Shown here piece after piece: positions 1 through 7,977 of a DNA stretch of 64,000 nucleotides. The notes under the pieces are model-generated. The model saw only the letters and a list, made by a program, of their open reading frames with translations, did not search any database and was not told the DNA's origin. Positions within the stretch are counted from its first letter, which is position 1; each line of letters begins with the position of its first letter. Made by a program: the position numbers and the translations under genes. This DNA is from Calothrix sp. PCC 7103 (lineage in GTDB: Bacteria > Cyanobacteriota > Cyanobacteriia > Cyanobacteriales > Nostocaceae), in NCBI RefSeq assembly GCF_000331305.1, contig NZ_KB217478.1:4614296-4678295 (forward strand). The letters run 5' to 3'.

Positions 1-7
1 CACTAAT

Positions 8-829
8 TTAAGTGTCTTTATTTTTGAGGGCTTGTCGCGAAGCCCATTGCAGTACACCTGGAAAAAGACGATACGTGAGTTGTGAGACGTTAGCAGAACC
101 TACCATTACCTCTGATTTTTGATTGCTTACTGCATCCCAAATTGCATTTGCGACATCTTTGGGTTTCTCTACGACCGGAACATTTGTAATTTGACCTAAT
201 TGTTCACGACGTTTCTGCGTGTCTTCTTCATCTTTACCGCGAAAGATTGCTCGCTCTAAAAGACTACTAGCTATTAAGTTTGGGTAAATACCACAAACCT
301 GAATACCTTTTGGTTTCAATTCTGCTTGCAGTGCTTCGGTTAACCCTGTTACAGCAAATTTACTAGTACAGTATGCTGCCATATAAGGTGTAGGTACTTT
401 CCCACCTATTGAACTCAGATTGACTATTGTTCCAGTTCCGCGTTCAAGGAAATGCGGTAGTAGCGCGTTTATTGTATGGATATATCCCCACAAATTCGTA
501 TCGATGATTCGATGCCAGTCATCTAATGAAAAATCCTCTACTGTTCCTGTCGCGAATATACCAGCATTATTTACCAGTACATCAATAGTGCCAAAATGCG
601 CTAATGCTTTTTCTACAAGCGTTTTAACTTGCTCGGAGTCACGAACGTCGCAAACAACAGTCAAAACATCATTGTTGTTACCAAGATTTTTTATTTCTTG
701 CGCTGCTGCTTCCAGTACCTCGGGTCTGCGTGCAGCTAGTACTAAGTTATATCCTTTGCGTGCGAACAAAAGTGCAGTCTGTTTACCTATTCCTTGTGAG
801 GCGCCTGTTATTAGTATTGTTGGACTCAT
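8..829 (-). CDS. SDR-family NAD(P)-dependent oxidoreductase
   Basis: A 273-residue classical short-chain dehydrogenase, expected to be a soluble NAD(P)-dependent oxidoreductase. The sequence shows the Rossmann glycine motif TGASQGIG (residues 8-15), the structural NNAG motif (87-90), a catalytic Ser around 139-140 in NLSS, and the YxxxK active site (Tyr153, Lys157). Length is normal for a classical SDR. The ATG start gives a full N-terminal beta strand before the cofactor motif. No neighbour reveals the substrate: the next gene, a carotenoid ketolase, lies about 400 bases away on the opposite strand. Family assignment is secure; substrate is unknown. Confidence 0.9.
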   Translation of the reverse strand: MSPTILITGASQGIGKQTALLFARKGYNLVLAARRPEVLEAAAQEIKNLGNNNDVLTVVCDVRDSEQVKTLVEKALAHFGTIDVLVNNAGIFATGTVEDFSLDDWHRIIDTNLWGYIHTINALLPHFLERGTGTIVNLSSIGGKVPTPYMAAYCTSKFAVTGLTEALQAELKPKGIQVCGIYPNLIASSLLERAIFRGKDEEDTQKRREQLGQITNVPVVEKPKDVANAIWDAVSNQKSEVMVGSANVSQLTYRLFPGVLQWASRQALKNKDT

Positions 830-1227
830 AATAATTTTTCTAAAAGTACACTTTTATAAGTTTGGTGAACTAGCTGATATAAACCTTCTCGCTAAAGTTA
901 GATAAAATTCTAGAAACCGGGTTTCTTCCCTGAAACTTGTAATAAAAATAAAGATTTGTCTGCGACAATGAATGCGTAGACACCCGGTTGATTAGTTAAA
1001 GTTTTACAGAGTTTCGCGAAGCATTATATATTTATGTTAAATATATTTGATATTTTTAATACTTATTAAATTTGTACGATGTCGCTCCCATCAGCTTTAA
1101 GAATGACAAAGTAGTATCCAAAAGTTACAAATATATGATTTTCTTTAAGATAAATTTTGAAACTACAGACAGAGAGTTAAATTCTGATAAATACTTAGTA
1201 TTAGAGTAAACGTTAATTTTTTTTATA
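830..1227. other. Intergenic region between divergent genes
   Basis: A non-coding AT-rich stretch between the divergent dehydrogenase and crtW genes. It should contain both promoters. A dispersed near-palindrome (912-926) lies in it. No convincing promoter hexamers or small gene were seen. Confidence 0.6.
912..926. repeat. Dispersed palindrome AGAAACC-N-GGTTTCT
   Basis: A 15-base element with 7-base inverted arms. Related copies lie at 18802-18816, 21577-21646, 39026-39040 and 40241-40298, all outside genes. Confidence 0.75.
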
Positions 1228-2136
1228 GTGAGTTATACAAAATACTTAGCCCAGCCGCAAAAAAATGTTAACATTTTTACGTTAGTACTCAATAACTACC
1301 TTACATCAATGCAACAAAAATCAATTGTATATCCATCACAAATACCTTTTGAAAATAGTATACATCCTTACCGAGGGATAATTACAGCTATTGCTATTAT
1401 TGGTATATGGACAGTTAGTTTAATTTTATTAATGACTGTAAATGTTCAAGAAACTAATATAATTGCTTTAGTTACTGCTGTGTTATGGCAAACTTTTTGT
1501 TACACAGGAATTTTTATTACGACACATGACGCAATGCATGGAGCAGTTAGCTCTCATAATATTAAATTAAATCATTCTATCGGTTTACTATGTCTATTTT
1601 TATACGGTGCATTATCGTATAAAACACTGCTCAAAAAACACTGGCAACACCATCAACGTCCTGCAACCGCAGATGACCCAGATTTCCACGATGGAAAGCA
1701 CCAAAATATTATTGCATGGTATTTACATTTCATGAAGGGGTATTGGAGTTGGAAGCAAATTATTATAATAACGATTGTTTATAACTCACTTGCTTACCTT
1801 GCCCATATACCACAAATAAATCTTATTTTATTTTGGGTAACACCTTCATTACTAAGTTCACTACAATTGTTTTATTTTGGTACATTTGAACCTCATAGTG
1901 AACCAATTACTGGATACACAGATTCATCTCATACCCGTACAATTTCTCGTCCTGTGTGGTTATCTTTTTTAACTTGCTATCATTTTGGATACCATGAAGA
2001 ACATCATCAATATCCGAATGTCCCTTGGTGGCAGTTACCTAAAGTTCATAATGCTGACTCGTTGCAATTATCGGATGTAAACTCGGACGTAGACAAAGAT
2101 AAGCAAGAGGACCAAACAGCGGCGCCAGTGCAATAA
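1228..2136 (+). CDS. crtW: Beta-carotene ketolase (CrtW type)
   Basis: A membrane di-iron ketolase that oxidises C4 of beta-ionone rings, giving echinenone or canthaxanthin. The sequence shows the family's histidine clusters, HDAMH, HWQHH and HEEHH, between hydrophobic segments, plus LHFMKGYW and QLFYFGTF, which I recognise from cyanobacterial CrtW. The longest frame starts at GTG (1228); an ATG at 1309 would give about 275 residues, closer to the usual 250-260. The last roughly 30 residues, after the WWQLPKVH region, are charged, not expected in the family, and overlap the 3' end of the convergent membrane-protein gene by about 98 bases. The original stop may have been lost. Confidence 0.9.
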   Translation: MSYTKYLAQPQKNVNIFTLVLNNYLTSMQQKSIVYPSQIPFENSIHPYRGIITAIAIIGIWTVSLILLMTVNVQETNIIALVTAVLWQTFCYTGIFITTHDAMHGAVSSHNIKLNHSIGLLCLFLYGALSYKTLLKKHWQHHQRPATADDPDFHDGKHQNIIAWYLHFMKGYWSWKQIIIITIVYNSLAYLAHIPQINLILFWVTPSLLSSLQLFYFGTFEPHSEPITGYTDSSHTRTISRPVWLSFLTCYHFGYHEEHHQYPNVPWWQLPKVHNADSLQLSDVNSDVDKDKQEDQTAAPVQ

Positions 2137-2716
2137 ATAGATATAATTGTCCCATCTGCTCTTTATTCCAGTTGCGACGAGCTATATCATCATCAAGAAT
2201 ACTCGTTGGAAACAATAGATATAATAAGCAGAAAGCAAGACTCATTCCATGAATGAATTTATCCTCCATGAACTGGTTAATGAAATTATCCCAGTTACCA
2301 AAAATAAAAGCGTAAATAAATATACCAAGAGTTGTAACCGTTAGGGAGTAAGCAAAAAAGCGCGAGTCGAGAAAGTTTAAAAATTTATCTTTCTCACCAG
2401 TAAAGCTTTGATTCGATTCGCGTAACGCCAAATACGGTATTAAACCTATAACACCCGATGCTACCGAAGCAATGGCGAAAGGATAAAATCGTATCGATTG
2501 CATTCGACCATCAAAAAATAACAGACTACTATATATAAGTAGCCAAATTCCCACAAGAGAAAATAATGATAAAATAACGGGGTTTACCTGCGTCCATTGA
2601 AGCGTAAGAATATTAACTAACAGTTTTATAGTCGCTTCTAGATGCAGTGGTGGGGCAAGAAAAACTACATAAACAATAAATCCTGCCCATAATAACCATA
2701 ATGCACTCCGATTCAT
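2039..2716 (-). CDS. Multi-pass membrane protein, paralogue A
   Basis: A 225-residue integral membrane protein with about six hydrophobic segments. I do not recognise a named family. It is a clear paralogue of the protein encoded just upstream (2730-3413): both have an APP motif near residue 21, a DGR motif after the third hydrophobic stretch, PYLALR or PYLGLR, DSR, GNW and H-x-MSL-x-FCLL at matching positions. Only 13 bases separate the two genes, so they are probably co-transcribed. Its 3' end overlaps the end of crtW. Function unknown. Confidence 0.75.
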   Translation of the reverse strand: MNRSALWLLWAGFIVYVVFLAPPLHLEATIKLLVNILTLQWTQVNPVILSLFSLVGIWLLIYSSLLFFDGRMQSIRFYPFAIASVASGVIGLIPYLALRESNQSFTGEKDKFLNFLDSRFFAYSLTVTTLGIFIYAFIFGNWDNFINQFMEDKFIHGMSLAFCLLYLLFPTSILDDDIARRNWNKEQMGQLYLFIALAPLFGPLAYLCLRPSLHPIIATSQHYEL

Positions 2717-2729
2717 AAGATTTTTTATT

Positions 2730-3413
2730 TTATATTGTAGCTGGTTTTTGTGGACTGTGATTAATGCTGCTACCGACTTCGGGTAAAGGTTTTCTTACAC
2801 ATAAGTATATCAAGGCGCCAAATAACGGAACTAATGCGGTTAACCAAAATAATCCTTTATTATCAGTCATTCCCCTACGTGTCATATCGTCTTCAACTAA
2901 ACTAGAAAATAACAAACACAGCAAGCAAAAGTCTAAACTCATAACATGAATAAAGCGACTTGTTTGCCATTGCTGTACAAAGTCACCCCAGTTTCCTTGG
3001 CTAATTCCATAAAATACTATAATACTTGCACCAATTGATAATAGAATTGCTGTGATACGAGAGTCTAATATTTTTATAAAAGCATTTTTTTGACCGACAA
3101 ATTCGGGGTTAGGTGTACGTAAACCGAGGTAAGGTAGTAAAGCAAAGGCGCCTATTCCAAACGAAAACGTTGCAAATGGCCAAGCTGTTACTTTTTGTCC
3201 TCTACCATCAATAAATACCAAACACGCATAAATCATGGGCCATACTCCCATGATATTGAATAAAGCAGTTACCAAAGGATTAATTCCTTCCCATTGACCA
3301 GTCGATAGATTTTTGATTAATTCAAATGTGTCGGGTTGGTCAGGAGGTGCGAATATAAAGGCGTAGGTAGTAAATCCTAGCCAGATTAACCAAAATGTTA
3401 TTTTTCTTAGCAT
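2730..3413 (-). CDS. Multi-pass membrane protein, paralogue B
   Basis: A 227-residue integral membrane protein, the upstream member of a tandem paralogous pair. It shares the APP, DGR, PYLGLR, DSR, GNW and HVMSLDFCLL positions with its neighbour. A short polar C-terminus follows the last hydrophobic segment. The pair probably arose by gene duplication and forms a two-gene operon. I cannot assign a function; the conserved charged residues between membrane segments suggest a specific role. Confidence 0.75.
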   Translation of the reverse strand: MLRKITFWLIWLGFTTYAFIFAPPDQPDTFELIKNLSTGQWEGINPLVTALFNIMGVWPMIYACLVFIDGRGQKVTAWPFATFSFGIGAFALLPYLGLRTPNPEFVGQKNAFIKILDSRITAILLSIGASIIVFYGISQGNWGDFVQQWQTSRFIHVMSLDFCLLCLLFSSLVEDDMTRRGMTDNKGLFWLTALVPLFGALIYLCVRKPLPEVGSSINHSPQKPATI

Positions 3414-3482
3414 ATATAGATAATACTTGTTGATTACAACAGCTTATCTATCTTAGGTGATATTTTTTATTTATAATCGGAT

Positions 3483-3499
3483 GGTGGGCAGTGCCCACC
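3483..3499. repeat. Dispersed palindrome GGTGGGC-AGT-GCCCACC
   Basis: A 17-base element with perfect 7-base arms, just downstream of hrcA. Identical copies lie at 7957-7973 and 51712-51728, and a degenerate one at 13540-13556. All lie at gene ends or between genes, so they may act as terminators or REP-like elements. Confidence 0.8.
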
Positions 3500-3511
3500 C
3501 AGCCCTTTCAA

Positions 3512-4591
3512 CTAACTAATCGCTTCGCTGAGATATTCTGAGGCAGCAGTTACAACCGCAATGGCATTTTCGTAATCTAATCTTGTTGGTCCAAGTACTC
3601 CTATACTTCCTACGGGTACAGAACCACGTCGGTAGGTGGATGATATTAATGTACACCCACGTATTGGTTCTAATGGATTTTCGGTGCCAATGCGAATTGT
3701 GATTTTTGGTTTACCTGGTTCTTCTAATCCATCGGTTTCTTCAAAAATTAGGCGCCAAAGTTGCTCTTGTTCTTCTTCTAAAAGCTGAATAATCGTTTGT
3801 ACTTGCTGTAACTGCGAAAATTCAGGTTGACGCAATACCTCAGAAACCCCACGTACCATAATTTGTGTACGTTCAGAGGCAACTTTACGATGGTTTAATT
3901 CTGATAGCGATGTTTTTAAGAATTCTCCGTAATGATGAAATTCACGGTCGAGTTGTGTCCAGTCAAGGTTTGCTAACTCAAGGGTGCTTTTTCCACGCAA
4001 ATGACTGTTCAAAAAATTAGAAACTATCTGCAACTCACGGTCTATTAACTCCGCATCACGCTTGCTTCCATCGGGTGCTGGTGGGATGTCTAATAAAGTG
4101 GAGTGCGTCTCATACCCCTCTGTTACCACTATTAACATTACTTTCCCAGCCTCGATCTGCACCAGTTGCAAGTGACGCAACACGGCACCGCCATTTTGTG
4201 GCATTGTAATTAATGTTATGCAACCGCTCAAAGTCGAAAGTATTTGCGCTGCACCATGCAATAGCGCTTCTAAACTCCAATCTTCCCACTTTAAACGTGT
4301 TTGTAACGCTTGCTCAACTTGTAAAGTTATCGCTTCACTTGGCGCCGTTAAATTGTTTACATAAATTCGATATCCTGAATCTGAAGGGACTCTACCCGCT
4401 GAGGTATGCGGTTGATAGAGTAACCCAGCTTTCTCAAGCACCCCCATCACATTCCGAATTGTCGCAGAGCTAACACCAAGATTATACTCTTCTAGCAAGG
4501 CTTTTGAACCAACTGGCTCGGCTGTGGCAATGTAGTGTCGCACCGTTGCCCAAAGTATATGCTGTTGTCGATTTGTTAATTGAACTGGCAT
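3512..4591 (-). CDS. hrcA: Heat-inducible transcription repressor HrcA
   Basis: A 359-residue HrcA, the repressor that binds CIRCE operators upstream of chaperonin genes. The N-terminus carries the expected winged-helix region ([17 protein letters not shown], then [20 protein letters not shown] and [12 protein letters not shown]). The middle and C-terminal parts match the family's dimerisation and inserted domains, and the end has [15 protein letters not shown]. Length is normal. I found no CIRCE inverted repeat (TTAGCACTC-N9-GAGTGCTAA) in front of it or elsewhere in the window, so its targets lie outside. No chaperone gene is adjacent. Confidence 0.93.
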   Translation of the reverse strand: MPVQLTNRQQHILWATVRHYIATAEPVGSKALLEEYNLGVSSATIRNVMGVLEKAGLLYQPHTSAGRVPSDSGYRIYVNNLTAPSEAITLQVEQALQTRLKWEDWSLEALLHGAAQILSTLSGCITLITMPQNGGAVLRHLQLVQIEAGKVMLIVVTEGYETHSTLLDIPPAPDGSKRDAELIDRELQIVSNFLNSHLRGKSTLELANLDWTQLDREFHHYGEFLKTSLSELNHRKVASERTQIMVRGVSEVLRQPEFSQLQQVQTIIQLLEEEQEQLWRLIFEETDGLEEPGKPKITIRIGTENPLEPIRGCTLISSTYRRGSVPVGSIGVLGPTRLDYENAIAVVTAASEYLSEAIS

Positions 4592-5117
4592 AGGATGTGT
4601 TTACTGAAGGCAAATCTTAATTAAAAAGTTTTAAAGCTTAAATCTATCTGACAATATTCGGGTACGTAGAATCTAAAATACTAATGCCAAGATTAATATT
4701 TCATTAAGAAAGATACCAAATCTATCCCCGATTTTTAAGAAAAGTCAAATAAAGTTACATTTGTATATAGTAATTTAGTTTTTACTACAATATTATGTAT
4801 ATTATGATGCCATGCCTATGGAGACTTCGTTAGTACTAGTAGATGCAGCAGCCTTACTAGCCCTTACGTTTAATCTACACATATAGATGAATAAATGACC
4901 ATCTACTAAAAGTAAGGTCTTTTTACTTACTGCTATTCAATTGTGCGAATTGAGACTTTATTCGTTGATATACTATATATAATTTCATAAGTGGTTGCAA
5001 AACGCTGTATTGTTAAATACTAAAATACACGTCTGTTTATGCTTACTGCCTCAGTAATAATGCTGGGTATCACGGTCTAAAGGTAAATATTATATAAGTA
5101 TAACGTAGATAAAATCA
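4592..5117. other. Long intergenic region upstream of hrcA
   Basis: No gene is supported in these 526 bases. They hold the interlocked inverted repeats described at 4837-4931. A 24-codon frame opens at the ATG at 4811, but it resembles no known small protein, so it is not called. Confidence 0.5.
4837..4931. promoter_or_regulatory. Interlocked inverted repeats (possible pseudoknot)
   Basis: TAGTAGATG (4837-4845) pairs with CATCTACTA (4900-4908), and CCTTACT (4852-4858) pairs with AGTAAGG (4911-4917). The order is A-B-A'-B', an H-type pseudoknot topology. AGTAAG (4911-4916) can alternatively pair with CTTACT (4926-4931). It lies about 250-340 bases upstream of hrcA on hrcA's coding strand. A regulatory role is inference only. 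Confidence 0.4.
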
Positions 5118-5501
5118 TTAGTACTGAGGAATAGAAGGGTCAACTAAGCTTGAATAAGCTGCTATACCACCTGTAACATTTTTTACATTTTTAAAACCTT
5201 GATTTACAAGCCATTGGCACATTTGAGCGGAACGAACACCATGATGACACAGCACAAGGGTTTCCGATTCGCAATCAAATTGTCTATGTATCTGCTCTCC
5301 CCAAGCTGCAAATTCACTCAAAGGTAAGTTGACAAAACCGTCAATTCGAGCGATATCTATTTCTTGAGGTTCACGAACATCAATCAGCTGAATCTTGTCG
5401 GCGCCTGATAACAAGCGTTCTTGTAATTGTTCGACGCTAACTTGAGAAAAGGGTGAGTCTGGATATTGCGCCATCTTGCTACTTAACTTTTTATTAACCA
5501 C
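5118..5501 (-). CDS. Rhodanese-like domain protein
   Basis: A 127-residue single-domain rhodanese (sulfurtransferase) protein, probably cytoplasmic. The sequence shows the LIDVREPQE motif (39-47), HGVRS in the active-site loop, and the catalytic Cys85 in LVLCHHGVRS, followed by the C-terminal VKNVTGGIAAY motif. The six-residue loop after the cysteine fits a rhodanese rather than a Cdc25-type phosphatase. Translation may begin at Met1 or at Met10 (MAQYPDSPF), which is closer to homologues I remember. The sulfur donor and acceptor are unknown. Confidence 0.88.
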   Translation of the reverse strand: MVNKKLSSKMAQYPDSPFSQVSVEQLQERLLSGADKIQLIDVREPQEIDIARIDGFVNLPLSEFAAWGEQIHRQFDCESETLVLCHHGVRSAQMCQWLVNQGFKNVKNVTGGIAAYSSLVDPSIPQY

Positions 5502-5634
5502 TATTTTTCCTATCTTTACACAAATAGCTTCGTTACTTCATATCTTTTCCCTACATTTTCTTATTCCAAGACCCCTTTCCCCTTTCCTCTTTCCCCTTTA
5601 CCCTTAAAGTTGTTGGCAGTGGGTAATAGAATAT

Positions 5635-7254
5635 ATGACGAAATCATATATACGTCTTTTTGCAGTCAGTTTGGTTATGGTGCTTTTGAATGTGACATGT
5701 TGTGCTTCTGTATTGGCAGCAAGTCCATTTGGTAAAGCAAGTGTAACAGAAGCATCCCTCTCAATATTCGTATCAAAGCAGGCGCCTGTAATGATATCTA
5801 TATTGAATCCAGAAAAGTTACAGTCATTAGATAAAGGTGAGAACTCGTTCCTGAAAAGCGATTTTTTCAAAAATTCTGGCATTGATTTTCGTAAAGACGT
5901 TCAACCTTGGCTAGGAAACGAAGTTACACTTGCTGTCACTAGCTTAGATTTTGACCGTGACCCCGATAATGGTAAGTCTCCTGGATATTTGCTCGCAATG
6001 GCAACTAAATCACCAGAAAAAAGCCGAGAGTTTGTACAGTTATTTTTCTCGAAACGAGTTTTAGCAGGCACCGACTTAAGTGTGGAAGAGTTTGCAGGTA
6101 TAAAAGTTATCTCTGATGTTCCAAAAGGTAAGGAAACGCTAGCGGGTGCAGTAGTTGGTGATAAATATGTTTTGTTTGCTAACGATGCCAAAGTGCTGCG
6201 TGAAGCAATAAATAACGCTCAAGCACCCGATTTAAGTTTAACTTCGTCGAAGAAATATCAAGATATTAGTCAACTATCAGCAAAATCTTATGGTGCAGCG
6301 TTTTTAAATCTTCCAATTGTGGCAGAATGGCTTGGTTTGAAGCTACCTATACAACACTTTGATGAGCAACTTGTAACTTTGGCACCAGTTTCTAAAGGTT
6401 TGCTTGCTCAAACAGTAGCACTACCTACTCAACAAATGAAGGCGCCGTTAGAGTTATTATCAAAACCTGTAAATGCGCTCAAATATATTCCAGCAAACGT
6501 TGGTATTGCTGTTGGTAGTAGAAACTTAAACGCTTTACCTGAAAGTAATTTGGCATTATTTTGGCAGCAACTAAGAAGTGCGTTAGAAATTAAGCTTAAT
6601 ATCAAGGATATTGTGCAACAAGACGCAGAAGTTCAGAAGCTTTGGGGAATAGACTTACCCAAAGATATCTTTGATTGGGTACAGGGTGAATATGCTATTG
6701 GCTTGATATCATCTCAACAATCACCTGAATGGGTTTTTGTTACCGAAAAGACGTCTTCTACACAAGAGGGTATCGCAAAACTCGATGCAATAGCAGCTAA
6801 AAACGGCTTAAGCGTTACAGAGTTCAACCTACTTGACCAACATATTGTTGCTTGGACACAGTTAAAAGCTGCCAACTCCAGTAAAAATGGAACTAAACCA
6901 TCTTTTAGTATCGAAGCAAAAGCTTACGGAGTACATACAACTTTAGATAACTATGAAATTTTCACTTCATCCTTAGAGACTATGTACGAAATTCTCTCAA
7001 TCAAGAATAATACATTATTAGAAAACCGCAATTTTAAGAATTGTATCGCTGCGCTTCCTGAAACAAACGCTGGTTATGTTTACATTGATTGGGCAGCTAG
7101 TCAAGGTATTTTAGAGCGTCAGTTACCTGTACTTAAACTGCTCAAAGTAGTCGCAAAACCTTTCTTCAAAAATTTGCGCTCATTAACCGTCACTAATTAT
7201 GGTGATGATGCTAACTCACTCCAAGGTGATGTATTTTTTCAACTTGAAGAATGA
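5635..7254 (+). CDS. DUF3352 domain protein (exported)
   Basis: A 539-residue protein with an N-terminal signal-like segment (residues 5-29, ending SVLAAS). The rest matches the cyanobacterial DUF3352 family as I remember it: a start of the type APVMISILNPEKL, a PWLGNEVTLAV motif near residue 92, repeated LLAMATKSPEKS-like strands and a C-terminal NAGYVYIDW segment. Function is unknown; the signal segment suggests a periplasmic or membrane-anchored location. A strong hairpin with a T-tract follows at 7267-7312, so it is probably transcribed alone. Confidence 0.8.
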   Translation: MTKSYIRLFAVSLVMVLLNVTCCASVLAASPFGKASVTEASLSIFVSKQAPVMISILNPEKLQSLDKGENSFLKSDFFKNSGIDFRKDVQPWLGNEVTLAVTSLDFDRDPDNGKSPGYLLAMATKSPEKSREFVQLFFSKRVLAGTDLSVEEFAGIKVISDVPKGKETLAGAVVGDKYVLFANDAKVLREAINNAQAPDLSLTSSKKYQDISQLSAKSYGAAFLNLPIVAEWLGLKLPIQHFDEQLVTLAPVSKGLLAQTVALPTQQMKAPLELLSKPVNALKYIPANVGIAVGSRNLNALPESNLALFWQQLRSALEIKLNIKDIVQQDAEVQKLWGIDLPKDIFDWVQGEYAIGLISSQQSPEWVFVTEKTSSTQEGIAKLDAIAAKNGLSVTEFNLLDQHIVAWTQLKAANSSKNGTKPSFSIEAKAYGVHTTLDNYEIFTSSLETMYEILSIKNNTLLENRNFKNCIAALPETNAGYVYIDWAASQGILERQLPVLKLLKVVAKPFFKNLRSLTVTNYGDDANSLQGDVFFQLEE

Positions 7255-7266
7255 ATAAAAGAGTAG

Positions 7267-7320
7267 AAAGTGCTGAGTGCGGAGTACTTTTCATTCAGAA
7301 CTCAGCACTTTTTACTTTTT
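7267..7320 (+). terminator. Rho-independent-type terminator
   Basis: AAAGTGCTGAGT (7267-7278) pairs with ACTCAGCACTTT (7300-7312), a 12-base-pair stem. A T-rich tract follows, 13 bases after the DUF3352 stop. The GTGCTGAGT core recurs near 14030, 16605 and 52262, so the hairpin also belongs to a dispersed repeat family. Confidence 0.7.
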
Positions 7321-7422
7321 TATTGTGACAGATTAACATCTGACACAGCCCTTAAGTTCTTAAAGGTTTTTTCTAGTTATGATATGTATATAACTTTACT
7401 CATACACCGTTCAAGGGCTGCT

Positions 7423-7953
7423 ATGAACAAATGTCAATATCGACTATTGTCAGCCTCGCGAATCAACCAATTCCTGCGTAGGAAGGCTTGGTCAAAAGGC
7501 GGATGGCTTTTGGGTATACTTACGGTCATTAGCTCATTTCCAGTAATGGCTGATACGGCAAACTTTGGTACTATTAGTTTGGCGCCAGGTTTTGATAGCA
7601 CCACAGCTTCATTATCAGGGTATACAGGTGGTTCTTATTCGCTATCCGCAATAACCAACCGCGATGCCAACAACAAAGCTTGTATTGGGTTTGCCGACCC
7701 AACACCCGACCATATAGTAGTTTTACAAAAAAATTTTTCTAATTTAAGAATTACTGTAGATAGTGATGGTTCAGATACCACACTTTTAGTTCAGGCGCCA
7801 GACGGTAAAATTTACTGTGGTGATGACACTGGTAGACGTAAAGATGCCAGCGTTGCATTAAACCAATTGAAACAAGGAAGTTACAAAGTATGGGTGGGTA
7901 CTTTTAACCCAGGTGCCAAACTCAATTACACCTTAACTGTACAACAACCTTAG
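7423..7953 (+). CDS. Small exported protein of unknown function
   Basis: A 176-residue protein using the ATG at 7423; the frame opens earlier at 7270, but that part overlaps the upstream terminator. A hydrophobic segment (residues 28-42) ends in VMADT, a plausible signal cleavage site. The mature part is a beta-rich domain with DSDGSDTTLLVQAPDGKIYCGDD and GSYKVWVGTF, reminiscent of pre-peptidase C-terminal-like beta sandwiches, and has two cysteines that could pair. It probably functions outside the cytoplasm. No function can be assigned. It ends at a dispersed palindrome shared with the convergent kinase gene. Confidence 0.65.
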   Translation: MNKCQYRLLSASRINQFLRRKAWSKGGWLLGILTVISSFPVMADTANFGTISLAPGFDSTTASLSGYTGGSYSLSAITNRDANNKACIGFADPTPDHIVVLQKNFSNLRITVDSDGSDTTLLVQAPDGKIYCGDDTGRRKDASVALNQLKQGSYKVWVGTFNPGAKLNYTLTVQQP

Positions 7954-7956
7954 TAG

Positions 7957-7973
7957 GGTGGGCAGTGCCCACC
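7957..7973. repeat. Dispersed palindrome GGTGGGC-AGT-GCCCACC
   Basis: A perfect copy lying exactly between two convergent genes (7423-7953 and 7978-9990), a position that fits a bidirectional terminator. Confidence 0.8.
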
Positions 7974-7977
7974 TTAC

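Noticed and set aside
4811-4885. 24-codon frame in the hrcA upstream region
   Set aside because: Resembles no known small photosystem or cytochrome subunit and overlaps the interlocked inverted repeats.
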